DNA of 64,000 nt from Flaccisagitta enflata (GCA_965153355.1 OZ231128.1:39618001-39682000), one strand, 5' to 3'. Positions 40,442 to 52,529 are shown, numbered from the stretch's first letter. Numbers and translations are program-made. Notes: a model not told the origin generated them from the letters alone.

Positions 40442-41656
40442 TGTCACACAGCCCAGAATTCTCTGATGTATGTCACATCACCCAGTTTTCTCCAATGTAT
40501 GTCACACATCCCAGAATTCTCCCATGTATGTCACACCACCCAGTTTTCTCCAATGTATGTCACACAGCCCAGAATTCTCTGATGTATGTCACACCACCCA
40601 GTTTTCTCCGATGTATGTCACACAGGCCAGAATTCATCGATGTATGTCACACCACCCAGTTTTCTCCGATGTATGTCACACAGCCCAGAATTCTCCGATG
40701 TATGTCACACCACCCAATTTTTTCTGATGTTTGTCACACAGTCTAGAATTCTCCGATGTATGTCACACCACCTAGTTTTTTCTGATGTATGTCACACAGC
40801 CCAGTTTTCTCCAATGTATGTCACACAGCCCAGAATTTTCCGATGTATGTCACACCACCCAGTTTTCTCCAATGTATGTCACACAGCCCAGAATTCTCCG
40901 ATGTATGTCACACCACCCAGTTTTCTCCGAAGTATGTCACACAGCCCAGAATTCTCTGATGTATGTCACACCACCCAGTTTTCTCTGATGTATGTCACAC
41001 AGCCCAGAATTCTCCGATGTATGTCACACCACTCAGTTTGCTCCGATGTATGTCACACAGCCCAGAATTCTCTGATGTATGTCACACCACCCATTTTTCT
41101 CCAATGTATGTCACACAGCCCAGAATTCTCTGATGTATGTCACACCACCCAGTTTTCTCCAATGTATGTCACACAGCCCAGAATTCTCCGATGTATGTCA
41201 CACCACCCAGTTTTCTCCGATGTATGTCACACAGCCCAGAATTCTCCGATGTATGTCACACCACCCAGTTTTCTCCGATGTATGTCACACCACCCAGTTT
41301 TCTCCGATGTATGTCACACAGCCCAGAATTCTCCGATGTATGTCACACCACCCAGTTTTCTCCGATGTATGTCACACAGGCCAGAATTCTCCGATGTATG
41401 TCACACCACCCAGTTTTCTCCGATGTATGTCACACATCCCAGAATTCTCCCATGTATGTCACACCACCCAGTTTTCTCCGATGTATGTCACACAGTCTAG
41501 AATTCTCCGATGTATGTCACACCACCTAGTTGTGTTCCACGATAGTGGAACACTAAAGTTTCAGAGTTTTCTCCCTACGTGCGTTACCAAATATGTATGT
41601 CACACAACCCAGTTTTCTCCGATGTATGTCACACAGTGCAGAATTCTCCGATGTAT
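40442..41656. repeat. 29-bp satellite, middle segment
   Basis: The same A/B monomers as the left segment, resuming directly after the MITE. Hairpin module 4 (GTGTTCCAC-GATA-GTGGAACAC) lies at 41532-41553. Confidence 0.95.
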
Positions 41657-42163
41657 GTCACATCCAAGCCCGGGCGATACGTATTGGGTATTGTATCGGT
41701 TTTACAATACTTGCAGGTATTGGGTTTACCCAATACTACCAATTGGTTTTGTAAAAAATACAATACAATACAATATAGTACAATACGCTACAATTTTTGC
41801 AAAAAACTTTTCATTAGTATGGTTTATATACTCATAATAATGAAAGATTTAAAATAGACTACCACTACTAGAAAAAGCTAATCAAAAACAAAGAATAATA
41901 ATTTGTATCATTATTTCAATTTTTGAAGAAAGAAAACTTTCAAATTGTCATCTAAAATATCAATCATTAACTTATATGCATCTTAGAAAAATATTGATGA
42001 CCCAATATTGATATTTATCTAAATATTACTATTCTAAGATAAAATTCTTTAGCCAAATACCAATATTGGTATTGGTATTGGTCTATACTTAGTCAAATCG
42101 CATAACCCTAGAAAAAAAAATGTTGACTTGATACGAATATTCAGTCAAACAAATCAAACCTAG

Positions 42164-42246
<83 letters not shown>
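42164..42246. repeat. (TTG)n microsatellite
   Basis: About 27 units inside the hAT-like element. Confidence 0.95.
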
Positions 42247-42546
42247 GACTACGCTTTAATATCCAAGGTTAATAGGTTTAGAATCAAACACGTGTTTGTG
42301 AGTATTGAGTGTAGGAGAAAAGGGTCGTAGTTAATTCTTTGTTCAATTTTTTTGGCAAAAACTATTCCAGGGAGAGAACAGAATCAGTTCTCACTTCCGT
42401 CTTTTCATGGTAACAATTGTGCAGGTTGGAGATAATCTCTTTTCAAGAAAAGTCAGCAAAGCGAGCCAAGGACTGGGAGAGAGACACAGAGAGACAGGCA
42501 GAGATAGAGACAGAAAGACAGATAGTGATAAAGATAGATAGCTGAG

Positions 42547-42557
42547 TAGATAGATGA

Positions 42558-42612
<55 letters not shown>
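42547..42612. repeat. (GATA)n microsatellite
   Basis: About 15 units inside the hAT-like element. Confidence 0.95.
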
Positions 42613-42675
42613 CTAGATAGGTAGATAGGTTGAAAGATTCCTCTACCTATTGGCATAGATAGACAAAAAAAATCC

Positions 42676-42884
42676 TTTTTAGTTGCGAACACGCAACGCT
42701 ATAACAGTCTTTCTCCGTTTGTTGGTCCATCTGTAATGATCGAGTCGATTAGTGGTAAAACAAGCATTTGGATACTTTTTGTGTATGTTTGCGTGTGGGG
42801 TGGGAGATCGGGTGTGAATCTGAGTTAAATGCCCCTGACCATCTGTCCGCAACGATATAGTGACCCCGCGGAACTTGTTTATCT
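42676..42884 (-). mobile_element. Hairpin-tipped repeat, AGTTGCG subfamily, reversed
   Basis: The stem-loop GTTGCG-AACA-CGCAAC lies at 42682-42697, preceded by TTTTTA. The middle has TTTCTCCGTTTGTTGGTCC and a GGGGTGGGAG region. The other end is GACCATCTGTCCGCAACG, ATAGTGACCCCGCGG and AACTTGTTT. The 5' motif (minus) GTTGCGGAC matches its own stem. Confidence 0.85.
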
Positions 42885-42960
42885 TTTACCGCTCAATTTA
42901 CCAGCGGGTTGGTTACGGGAGAAAAAGTCGACACCACGTCTTTGTCCTCATCGAGCAGAA

Positions 42961-42963
<3 letters not shown>

Positions 42964-43038
<75 letters not shown>

Positions 43039-43055
43039 TTTTCTTAGTGAATGTT

Positions 43056-43118
<63 letters not shown>

Positions 43119-43155
43119 TCGGCACTACGTTATTGTTTTCTTCGTCCAAAGTGAC

Positions 43156-43249
<94 letters not shown>

Positions 43250-43250
43250 C
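42964..43250. repeat. Three (GA)n arrays separated by short unique spacers
   Basis: GA runs at 42964-43035, 43059-43114 and 43154-43248. Both spacers are about 20-40 bp and the first ends GTTGACGAGAG, the second GTGACGAGAG, suggesting unequal duplication. Confidence 0.92.
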
Positions 43251-43935
43251 AATTCTCTAGTATGCAAATTTTGTCTCTCACATATAGATCTATGGAAACT
43301 TCGAAGTCACCCTAAAGATGGTTTCTGATTGATTTGAAACCCGCGCATTAGCTCATATACGAAAGCATTTTTGCAAAGGAAAAATATCTATTCCAAGCAA
43401 AGTAGAATTTTGGCTTTTCTGGGCACTCGGACAGACGTAATGTCTGGTTTAACTCGACTTCAAAGAACAGAATTTTCTTTTTTGCTTTTGCTAAAACTGG
43501 TTGATAGCAAGTGTCCCAAACATACAACAATAATGTGTTTTGTAGAAACTTATGATGATGAAAAAATCAAAATAACAATAGCACAAGAAAAAAAGGAACA
43601 ACTTGTTTTGCCATTTTTGCTGAACTCAGTGCTTAAACCATAGAAAAATCATGACTGTTTGAAAGCTCTGCAGAAGATCTTTCAAAAGCCGTGTTGCTGG
43701 TCATTCTAGCTTTAGTCGTTTAGAAATGGCATTGGAATGAGTAAAAACATTGCCCAATTCAATTTGTTTGAATATAAGGGTTTTGAAAAAAAAACATAGT
43801 TCACTTTGACAAGCTCTAACTTTTAAACCGTTTGAGATACAGGTATTGTTTTAGAATGAAAGAAAATTCAAAAATCTTTAAAATCGTTCTGAAAAAAGTA
43901 CAACAAACATTTTTTCCGTCTTTTTCCCATGGATT
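43251..43935. other. hAT-like element interior, no gene supported
   Basis: A 90-codon frame at 43371-43643 has no recognisable domain. CTTTTAAACCGTTTGAGATAC near 43822 recurs as CTAAACCGTTTGAGATAC near 53096 in a TA-flanked MITE, so repeat-derived sequence is present. Confidence 0.45.
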
Positions 43936-44070
43936 AACAACGAGGCCGGATACACGGCCACCAGTTGCGGACGGGTGGGCAGGGGACGAAATGCGCGTTT
44001 TCCCACTGCTGACAGACCGACGGACGGACGGACAAAGCCTCTTATGGAGTTGCGTGTCCCACAACTAAAA
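43936..44070 (+). mobile_element. Hairpin-tipped repeat, AGTTGCG subfamily
   Basis: AACAACGAGGCCGGATACACG, 5' motif AGTTGCGGACGGG, TGGGCAGGGG, ACAGACCGACGGACGG, AAAGCCTCTTATGG and the stem AGTTG-CGTGTCCCA-CAACT (44048-44066), followed by AAAAAG. It is the clearest AGTTGCG forward copy. Confidence 0.87.
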
Positions 44071-44561
44071 AGATGCAGCTTCTTCAACTTTAACTTTTAC
44101 AATTGTGACCACCTACCCATTATGTTGACGCCATTTCAAAACGAAAAAAGATAGGACAACCAGCAAGGCTGCATTCAAAAGATCTTTTGCAGAGCTTCAA
44201 GACGGTCATGGATTTTGCTACGTTTTTCTCATTGGATGATTATGAAACACTTACAAACATTTTGTTCCGTTTTTTTTTTTTTTGCTACTGTTAGGATTGA
44301 AATCTAACTGATTCATGACAGCACCTAATTTATAGCACATTTTTCATTGAAATTTAACTATTTATTAAATGATGAACTCTTCTTTGTGTAATGATTTGGT
44401 AATGGGTATTAGGTATTGGGTATTAATGAGGTATTGTACCCCAATACTTAAGAGTATTGTATTGTATTGTATAGTATTGGAATCGCCCCAATAGTTAGCT
44501 AAATTGTATAGTAAATCGTATAGTTGAAGAATAGCCAGTATCGCCCGGGCTTGGTCACATC

Positions 44562-45818
44562 ACCTAATTTTCTCCAATGTATGTCACACAGCCCAGAATT
44601 CTCGGATGTATGTCACACCACCCAGTTTTCTCCGATTTATGTCACACAGCCCAGAATTCTCCGATGTATGTCACACCACCCAGTTTTCTCCTATGTATGT
44701 CACACAGCCCAGAATTCTCCGATGTATGTCACACCACCCAGTTTTCTCCAATGTATGTCACACAGCCCAGAATTCTCCGATGTATGTCACACCACCCAGT
44801 TTTTTCTGATGTATGTCACACAGCCCAGAATTCTCCAATATATGTGACACCACCCAGTTTTCTCCGATGTATGTCACACAGCCCAGAATTCTCCGATGTA
44901 TGTCACACCACCCAGTTTTCTCCGATGTATATCACACAGCCCAGAATTCTATGATGTATGTCACACCACCCAGTTGTCTCCGATGTATGTCATACAGCCT
45001 AGAATTCTCCAATGTATGTCACACCACCCAGTTTTCTCCAATGTATGTCACACAGCCCAGAATTCTCCGATGTATGTTACACCACCCAGTTTTCTCCGAT
45101 GTATGTCACACAGCCCAGAATTCTCCAATGTATGTCACACCACCCAGTTTTCTCCGATGTATGTCACACAGCCCAGAATTCTCCAATGTATGTCACACTA
45201 CCCAGTTTTCTCCGATGTATGTCACACAGCCTAGAATTCTCCGATGTATGTCACACCACACAGTTTTCTCCGATGTATGTCACACAGCCCAGAATTCTCC
45301 GATGTATGTCACACCACCCAGTTTTCTCCGATATATGTCACACAGCCCAGAATTCTCCGATGTATGTCACACCACCCAGTTTTCTCCGATGTATGTCACA
45401 CAGCCTAGAATTTTCCTACGTATGTCACACCACCCAGTTTTCTCGGATGTATATCACACAGCCCAGAATTCTCCAATGTATGAAAGTTGGACAAGCCAGT
45501 TGGACCACCCAGTTTTTTCCGATGTAGGTCACAGCCCAGAATTCTCCGATGTATGTCACACCACCCAGTTTTCTCTGATGTAAGTCACGCAGCCCAAAAT
45601 TCTCCAATGTTTGTCACACCACCCAGTTTTCTCTGATGTATGTCACACTGCTCAGAATTCTCCGATGTACGTCACACCACACAGTTTTCTCTGGTATATG
45701 TCAGACAGCCCAGAATTCTCCAATGTATGTCACACCACCCAGTTTTCTCCGATGTATGTCACACAGTCCAGAATTCTCCGATGTATGTCACACCACCCAG
45801 TTTTTTCGGATGTAAGTC
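44562..45818. repeat. 29-bp satellite, right segment
   Basis: A/B monomers continue after the hAT-like element, with a divergent patch near 45480-45510 (GAAAGTTGGACAAGCC). Confidence 0.95.
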
Positions 45819-45827
45819 ACACACATA

Positions 45828-45843
45828 TACACACACACACACG

Positions 45844-45887
<44 letters not shown>

Positions 45888-46075
45888 CGGCAGTAGGACC
45901 GCTTGAAGGCACCAGTGGGACCGCCCACAGGTGGCAGTGGGACCGCCCACAGGCGGCAGTGGGGCCGCCCACAGGCGGCAGTGGGACCACCCACAGGTGG
46001 CAGTGAGGCCGCCCATAGGCGGCAGTGAGGTCGCCCATGGATGATAGTTAGGCCGCCCACTGGCGGCCATTATCT
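45828..46075. repeat. (AC)n microsatellite and 21-bp GC-rich tandem
   Basis: AC repeats to 45886, then nine or so copies of a roughly 21-bp unit GGCAGTGGGACCGCCCACAG ending at about 46070. Confidence 0.92.
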
Positions 46076-46169
46076 ACAACACAGATTTGTCTGGTTATTA
46101 TTATTAGATTTGTTTTATGAATTATTGCCTTTCTTTTTCACGCCAAATCATGTTTTCGTGGAACACAAT

Positions 46170-46640
46170 ATGGCGAACGCCACTAGTTTACTTAAGGATG
46201 AGAGCCTTTGGAGCTCTCACTGGTGTTTAATCCGGACCCATCAGAACTATCCTAAAGGTGTGTCTGCATTAACTAGCTTATTAGGATATTTTATTTGAAT
46301 ATCAATATTCGGATATTTCATGTAGTAAATTTTGTAAATTCACTATGTAGAATATCTGGATATTGATATCCAGATGAATTATCCAAATAATATGGTGAAT
46401 GCAGACGCACCCTTAGTATTCAAAATAACCAAGTCTATCTCAACATAATCATGAAATAATTCAAGACAACAATCCATCCAGGAACCAACCAGGAAAAAAT
46501 CCATAATTTTAACCTGTTTGTTACAAGTACCAGTGACAGAAAAGAGTACCAGATGATTGTGCTGAATTGCGTCCACACATCCATCTGATCTTCCCATTGT
46601 AAAAGGTTCATGCAACCCACAACCTAAAATCAAAATCCCT
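46170..46640. other. Unique sequence, nothing recognised
   Basis: It contains a weak inverted pair of GAATATC/GGATATT words near 46300-46390. No gene is supported. Confidence 0.4.
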
Positions 46641-46644
46641 TCCA

Positions 46645-46799
46645 CTGAATACCGGATACACGGCAATCCAGTCGCGGACGGTTGGGCAGGAGCAGTACCG
46701 CAAAAACCGCTCGGAATTCAGAAATGTGACGGACGGACCGACGGACCGACGGACCGACCGACACGGCAAGGTGTAGAGTCGCGTGTCCGCGACTAAAAA
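46645..46799 (+). mobile_element. Hairpin-tipped repeat, AGTCGCG subfamily
   Basis: ATACCGGATACACGGCAATC, 5' motif AGTCGCGGAC, GGCAGGAGCAGTA, ATGTGACGGACGGACC, ACACGGCAAGGTGTAG and the stem-loop AGTCGCG-TGTC-CGCGACT at 46777-46794, AAAAAC. The first ACAAGG bases are altered. Confidence 0.87.
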
Positions 46800-47560
46800 C
46801 GCAGGAACCCAAAGAAGATGACTCTTTAATGAAGGAAAATTGTACGAGTCCGAGCAATTAACTCCTTCCATTTTAAAAGTAAGCACTGATAACAAAAACA
46901 GATTCATGGAACAGTGGAAGCAACGAAACTCGCGTAACGCGCGTCTAAAAAGCCTCAGGCTCCGATGATATGACATTTAAAACATTCATGCCGATAATGT
47001 GTTGCAAGAATGGAGCATCGCGATTTGAGTTGGAATGAAGCTAATATGAGAAGCTCACAGTACGATGCTGCTGAGGGTGATGTCGATAGTCATCAGGTTT
47101 TTGACATCGTCTTGATACCAATGCCATAACGACTACAAGTACAAAGTGATTGCTGCTAAGGACTCTGACATTATCAATCCTTCACGTGTTGACGAAAAGC
47201 TCCATCATCGTGGTAAAACTATAAGTTGTATTGATAAGTTTATCGATAAGTCAGTCACAAGATGTACTAAGCTCTTGTATAAGAATACCGATGAGTTGCG
47301 ATATAAAACAGACACGTCCTTGTGCCCGCTGTTTTACCGCGGTTTTCATTCCTGTAGCCCCTGCAAAAGAAATTAGCCTTATTTTCGATGCTCTTAATGA
47401 TACCTTTCTTGATCATGATGGTTCAAAGGGGAGAATTTATGATGATTGAAAATGGCACGAGAGACGTAAATATCTACGGTTTCAACACCCCTAGAGAGTG
47501 AGATAACTTTACTAAAGAAAAAACCAACCCTCTTCCTGTTTCTTATTGTGTCTGCCTCTC
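46800..47560. pseudogene. Possible decayed coding stretch, unidentified
   Basis: From about 47008 a forward frame reads MEHRDLSWNEANMRSSQYD and continues to DIVLIPMP before a stop at about 47127. One frame over, YKYKVIAAKDSDIINPSRVD and KLLYKNTDELRYKTDTS continue to a stop near 47376. The composition looks coding-like with one frameshift, but I recognise no family. Near 46985 (minus) a short HECFKCH word resembles part of a LIM finger but lacks context. Confidence 0.25.
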
Positions 47561-47562
47561 CA

Positions 47563-47790
<228 letters not shown>

Positions 47791-47954
47791 AACAGTTTGC
47801 CGAGGCGTTTACAAAAATATGCAGGAAATGCGGTGCTGTAGCTAGAGAAAGAAAAGGTGGCATTAGGGACTAATTTCCCATGACATGGAATTTGTATGAC
47901 TTTAAGCCATAGGACTAAGCCTTGGGCCATAAAATCAAAATCTAAGCCTTGGGC

Positions 47955-48176
47955 CACAGGTAGACAGACCCACAGACAGTCGCAACGTCAATGACAGAGT
48001 AGCATGGAGCGGACTAAAAAACAAGGCCGGATACACGGCAATCCAGTCGCGAATGGTTGGATAGAAGCAGTAATGTGAAAACCACTGGAAATTCAAAAAT
48101 GTTACGGACGGAGGGACGGACGGACTGACCGACCGACCGACATGGCAAGGTGTAGAGTCGCGTGTACCGGACTAAA
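47955..48176 (+). mobile_element. Two hairpin-tipped repeats joined head to tail
   Basis: The first, degraded: ACAGACCCACAGACAG ending GGAGCGGACTAAAAA at 48020. The second starts on the next base: ACAAGGCCGGATACACGGCA, 5' motif AGTCGCGAATGG, ACCGACCGACCGAC, GCAAGGTGTAGAGTCGCG, TGTACCGGACTAAATTG (end about 48176), with one stem arm mutated. Confidence 0.8.
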
Positions 48177-48905
48177 TTGAAGCATGACGAGTTGACGATG
48201 GTAAAAGAGCGAAATCGTCGTTATGCAGATTTTGTTTGAATCTTAGCCGCCGTTAATCTCTTTTTGAGTGTGTTATGATGGACTTGTCTTTCTCTCTTTG
48301 GCCAACTCCGTCATGTTTGGGAACATAATTCTGTTACTGACCTCTAAACTACTCGTAGGAAGAAAAACAGTCGCGAAGGGAAATGGTGACCATTCGTGCG
48401 GAAATGAAAATGAAACATACACGTGTAATATGTTCTCTGATCCGGCAAGTGGAATATGAGGCTAAAAAAAGCTCTAAAAGAAATCTCTTTAAATTCTGCA
48501 TAAACGAACAATAATATAGACCGACGGACCGACAGACCCGCATGGCGGGGAGTAGAACCGCGACTAAAAAGCAAGGAGGCATGAAGCTCACGAACGATCA
48601 AAACTGCATTACAAACCCTTGTACTATTCTACACGCTATGCCTTAAGTTTTCACCTTCCAAGAAAAATAGACCGAGATGGGCCACCACACCAGATCCTCA
48701 AGTCGACCAGCTAAACTGCACAAAGTATCTACTAGTCCTTTGCTTTCAAATCATTCAGCACCGCCTTGGTATGTATCTGGGCTTGCCATTTCTCAAAGTA
48801 AAAGTAAAGAAAGGTAGATGGGTAAAATAAATGAAGAAAAGCGATTAAATGATTTGTCGTGTGCAGGCGTTAGCGGGGGCAAATCATGCCACAGCGAATA
48901 CCTAA
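48177..48905. other. Mostly unique; one repeat end
   Basis: A GACCGACGGACCGACAGACC and GGGGAGTAGAACCGCGACTA end with AAAAG (about 48515-48572) is a degraded hairpin-tipped copy. No gene is supported in the remainder. Confidence 0.45.
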
Positions 48906-49985
48906 CTCATTCCTTTTTCAGTCCATCACAATTTTCAATTAAGCGCGTTTTTTCGCTTCACCACTCTCGCCAAAGTACATGACTTGCCCCCTACATCACA
49001 GCCCATGCCCACCCGTCTGCTTCTGAGTTTGCTTCGTATCCGGCTTTTGTTTTATTTCAAGTAAACATACTTGCAAATTTCAAGTCGATATTAACGATTG
49101 AAACTTATTCGCTATTGCGTGATTTCGCCATTGGCGGAACCGTGGGGATCATGAGATATATCCACGCTGGAACATTAATGGTCTTGGAGCAAATGCAACA
49201 TCGTCTCAGAGAGGGAAAGTAGACAGGGATCAGATTCAATAATTTATGATTGTGACATTACATGGAGGTGACGAAGGTATGACTGGAACGAAGAGCTGTT
49301 TTTCAATTTCATGGCCTTGCAAGTTGACCAAAAAATATCCTGTAATTCATACAGTTCCTCTTTTTTCGCGCAAAGTGAAATTGGGATCAGCTAAAAAAGT
49401 CAGTTTTCATGGAGGCTTTAATCACAATAAAGAATCTATTTAGGGTGTTATGCCCTTTCTAGTAATCAAAATATAAATTTTTTATACAGAGACTGTGAAT
49501 AAAAGTTCTGATTTCCCATTCTTTGAAACTTTTGCAAAGCGTTCCTAAAAATAATGATGAATATTCTAGATACTTAAAAAAATGTGAGATATCTTTAAAG
49601 CCTAAAATGAGCTCATGTTTTGTGAATTAAGCCTGGAGCAGCAGGTCTCAATGCCTGTGCCTGTCTTTTGTGAAAGAAGAAAAAATATGCGAAAGAAAAA
49701 GCGAGAGAAAAAGAGAAATTGGTCGTGGGGTCAGTGAACCATAAAAAAAGCTGGTCAGGGAAGGAAGCTTGAGTTTCATTCAGAGTCTTGACTCTCCAGG
49801 CTTTCTACAAGCAGATATGTCGGTTCTTAGGTGAGTTGGTTTCTCGAACAGAAACCGAGGCAATGAAACGTCAAACATGACATGGCATAAAATACCATTT
49901 ATAGGCAAAAAATTTTGATATGTTACCGACGGAGAGACAGGCCGACCGATGGACAAAATTACAGACTGAGCAATACAACAACTCA
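48906..49985. other. Intergenic, no supported gene
   Basis: A reversed 5' module (CCCACCCGTCTGC, TTCGTATCCGGCTTTTGTTT) lies at about 48990-49055. A short degraded ACCGACGGAGAGACAGGCC piece lies near 49925. The rest is AT-rich and unique. Confidence 0.45.
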
Positions 49986-50010
49986 TACAACAACCTAGCT
50001 TTAAAACCAA

Positions 50011-50353
<343 letters not shown>

Positions 50354-50560
50354 GCTCTTGTTCTCACACTCTGATATGCAGCCCCACATTTCAATCATTT
50401 TAGCAATCATTCCATTTTGCACCTAGTCGTGCGAGTGACGCTGAGCGGATATATTAGTGGTCACCGTTTCTTTTTTCCCAACGCAAACTTCTTCTCACTT
50501 CTCCTTTCTGCTCTCTGATCTGACGGGTCTCACTCTCGCTTTCCATTCTGATTACCCGTG

Positions 50561-50650
50561 CTCTCTCTCTCTCTCTCTCTCACTCTCTCTTTCTCTTTCT
50601 CTTTCTCTTTCTCTTTCTCTTCCTCTTTCTTTTTCTCTTTCTCTTTCTCT

Positions 50651-50724
<74 letters not shown>
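50561..50724. repeat. (CT)n with (TTTCTC)n centre
   Basis: CT repeats flanking about a dozen TTTCTC units. Confidence 0.95.
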
Positions 50725-50726
<2 letters not shown>

Positions 50727-50775
50727 AACACCTTAGCATTTCCTCACCCACGATCTCTACCCTCCCACCCCTAAC

Positions 50776-52521
50776 CAGGCCTGAGCTATATAACATTTTC
50801 GTCAACTATACAATACCAATACAATACTTTCAAATATTGGGACAATACAATACAATACCAATACAATACAATATCCATTGAAATTGTATACAATACGTTA
50901 CCATAGTATACAATACAATACAATATATATATATGATTTTATATAGTTTTGATGATAAGTAATAAGTAAATATCAAACTAATTATAGTTAGATATACTAA
51001 TATGAAAAAAATAATTTTAGTAATTCTAATCATCATATAAATATTTTTTATATACAAGAGCTGAAAAGTTTTCATATTTTTTTTTCATTTTATAAAAGTT
51101 TTATTTTATTTTTTGTTATCCTGTCTTTATCCTTTTTTTACACTTATCTATTTGTTTCTTTTTTTTGTCTAGATCTGATTCTCTTTTTTTATTGTCTTTC
51201 CCTGTCTCTTTTTCTTTCTCTCCAATAGATTCTTTATTTTATTCCTCTTCCTCCTGTTCAACCTTCCAGCTTCTGACCACTGATTGTTTCTTTCATAGAT
51301 TTTTCTTCTTGTTCTTATTCTTCTTTGTCTATAATTCCAACCCACTTAATCTGTCATAAGTTCTTCTTCTTCTTCCTCTTTTTATCCCTCACCCACTTAA
51401 CTCTCAGCAAATCCTCCTCTTCTCCTTTTATCTCTCACCTTCTCCACTTCTTTTGTTCTCCCTCAGACCTAGGAATGCTTTTCCTCTTCTTCTTCATCTC
51501 CTTCAGTCTTTCTCTCATATATTTCACTTTCCTCAGATCAGCTTTTTGGGCAGCGGCCCCGAAGAGGACGAAGTCCTGTAGAACTCAGGGGGAATCTGTC
51601 CATCCGTCCATCCGTACGTCCGTACGTCCGTCTGTCCCCCCCCCCCCACCCCACCCTCGGCTTTGTCTCCTTTGGGGCCCAAATCTAAACTGTATGGCCC
51701 AAATCCGAGCAAAATGGTCCAAATCCGCCCAAAATTGGCCAAATCTAGGCAAAATGGCCGAAGACCAGGTAAAATGGGCCTTATCTGGCTAGAAAACCTG
51801 AATTCTGGCCTGAGTTCTATCATCTTGGCCCCTTAAACTTAGATTATGGCTCCAAAAACCCACATCCAAGCCTTAAAGACCCAGATCCTGACCTTTGGGA
51901 CCCAGATTCTGACCTCCAAGACCTAGGTGCTGGCCTAAAAGACCTAAATCCTAGCCTCAGAGGACCAAATCCTGACCTCAGAAACTGAAATCTTTGCCTC
52001 TGAGACCAAGAAATTGGTCTCTGAGACCCAGATTCTGGCCTCAGAGACCCAGATCCTGGCCTGCTCCTGCCTCAACTTAACCTACAAACAAAAATAGCAA
52101 GGGTACCATTGTCCATATTCTGCCTTTTGTCAGTTCTCCGTGATATTCAATGAAAATTTTGAATAACAGGGCATCCTGGACACAAGGAAGGCAAACAGGA
52201 CGGACGGACGAACGGATGGACGGACGGACAGATTCCCCCTGTGTTCTACAGGACTTTGTCCCCTTCAGGGCCGCTGCCCTGCTCCCTCTCAACTTTCATC
52301 ACTTCCTACTCAAGGAGGGCACGGGTACCGCTGACCACTTACTGCCTTTGGGCTGCTATTCGTAATATTGTATTGTATTGTATTGTATTGTATTGTATTG
52401 TATTGTATTGTATTGTATTGTATTGGAAAAAATACAAAATAAACTATATGTATTGGGAAAACCCACAACATAAGAATATTGTAAACCCAATACCAATACC
52501 CAATACAATCGCTCAGGCCTG
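50776..52521. mobile_element. hAT-like non-autonomous element (1.7 kb)
   Basis: Perfect 11-bp terminal inverted repeats CAGGCCTGAGC, flanked by the 8-bp duplication CCCCTAAC (50768-50775 and 52522-52529). The right end continues GATTGTATTGGGTATTGG, matching the end of the element at 41665, so both belong to one family. Subterminal regions are AATAC/GTATT repeats, including (TATTG)n at 52372-52423. It carries a nested repeat at 51545-52350. No transposase. Confidence 0.93.
51545..52350 (-). mobile_element. Nested GGTCAGCGGTACCC-subfamily copy with 80-bp inverted ends
   Basis: Left: GGCAGCGGCCCCGAAGAGG, AGTCCTGTAGAACTCAGGGG, GAATCTGTCCATCCGTCC (51550-51640). Right: the near-exact complement at 52202-52288. 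The interior is a degenerate tandem of about 20 bp (GGCCCAGATCCTGACCT type, 51660-52075). Beyond the right inverted repeat follow GGGCACGGGTACCGCTGACC and TGCCTTTGGG, the reversed 5' end. This copy best shows the inverted-repeat design. Confidence 0.8.
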
Positions 52522-52529
52522 CCCCTAAC

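Larger units (their letters stand above)
41665..44553. mobile_element. hAT-like non-autonomous element (2.9 kb) in the satellite
   Basis: Perfect 16-bp terminal inverted repeats CAAGCCCGGGCGATAC, flanked by the 8-bp duplication GTCACATC (41657-41664 and 44554-44561), itself satellite sequence. Subterminal GTATTGGGTATTG repeats are shared with the element at 50776. No transposase is seen. The interior holds (TTG)n, (GATA)n and (GA)n arrays, two nested hairpin-tipped repeats, and an inverted pair (about 43640-43720 against 44130-44230). Confidence 0.93.
37005..46169 (-). mobile_element. 9.2-kb satellite-filled unit with 14-bp terminal inverted repeats
   Basis: ATTGTGTTCCACGA starts at 37005 and its exact complement TCGTGGAACACAAT ends at 46169. 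At the left the motif is part of the hairpin GTGTTCCAC-GATA-GTGGAACAC, followed by GTCTGTC repeats and the 29-bp array. At the right, after the array, lie an (AC)n run and a 21-bp array. Hairpin, (GACA)n, internal tandem array and matching terminal motif repeat the design of the small hairpin-tipped repeats. Reading the block as one element is inference. No target duplication was found. Confidence 0.5.

Noticed and set aside
37081-45818. Regular 29-bp repeats suggesting a CRISPR array
   Set aside because: The variable half alternates between two fixed sequences rather than unique spacers, and the genome is eukaryotic.
46960-47010. HECFKCH word on the minus strand as a LIM finger
   Set aside because: Spacing to the preceding His is wrong for a LIM domain and there are no flanking zinc ligands or splice sites.
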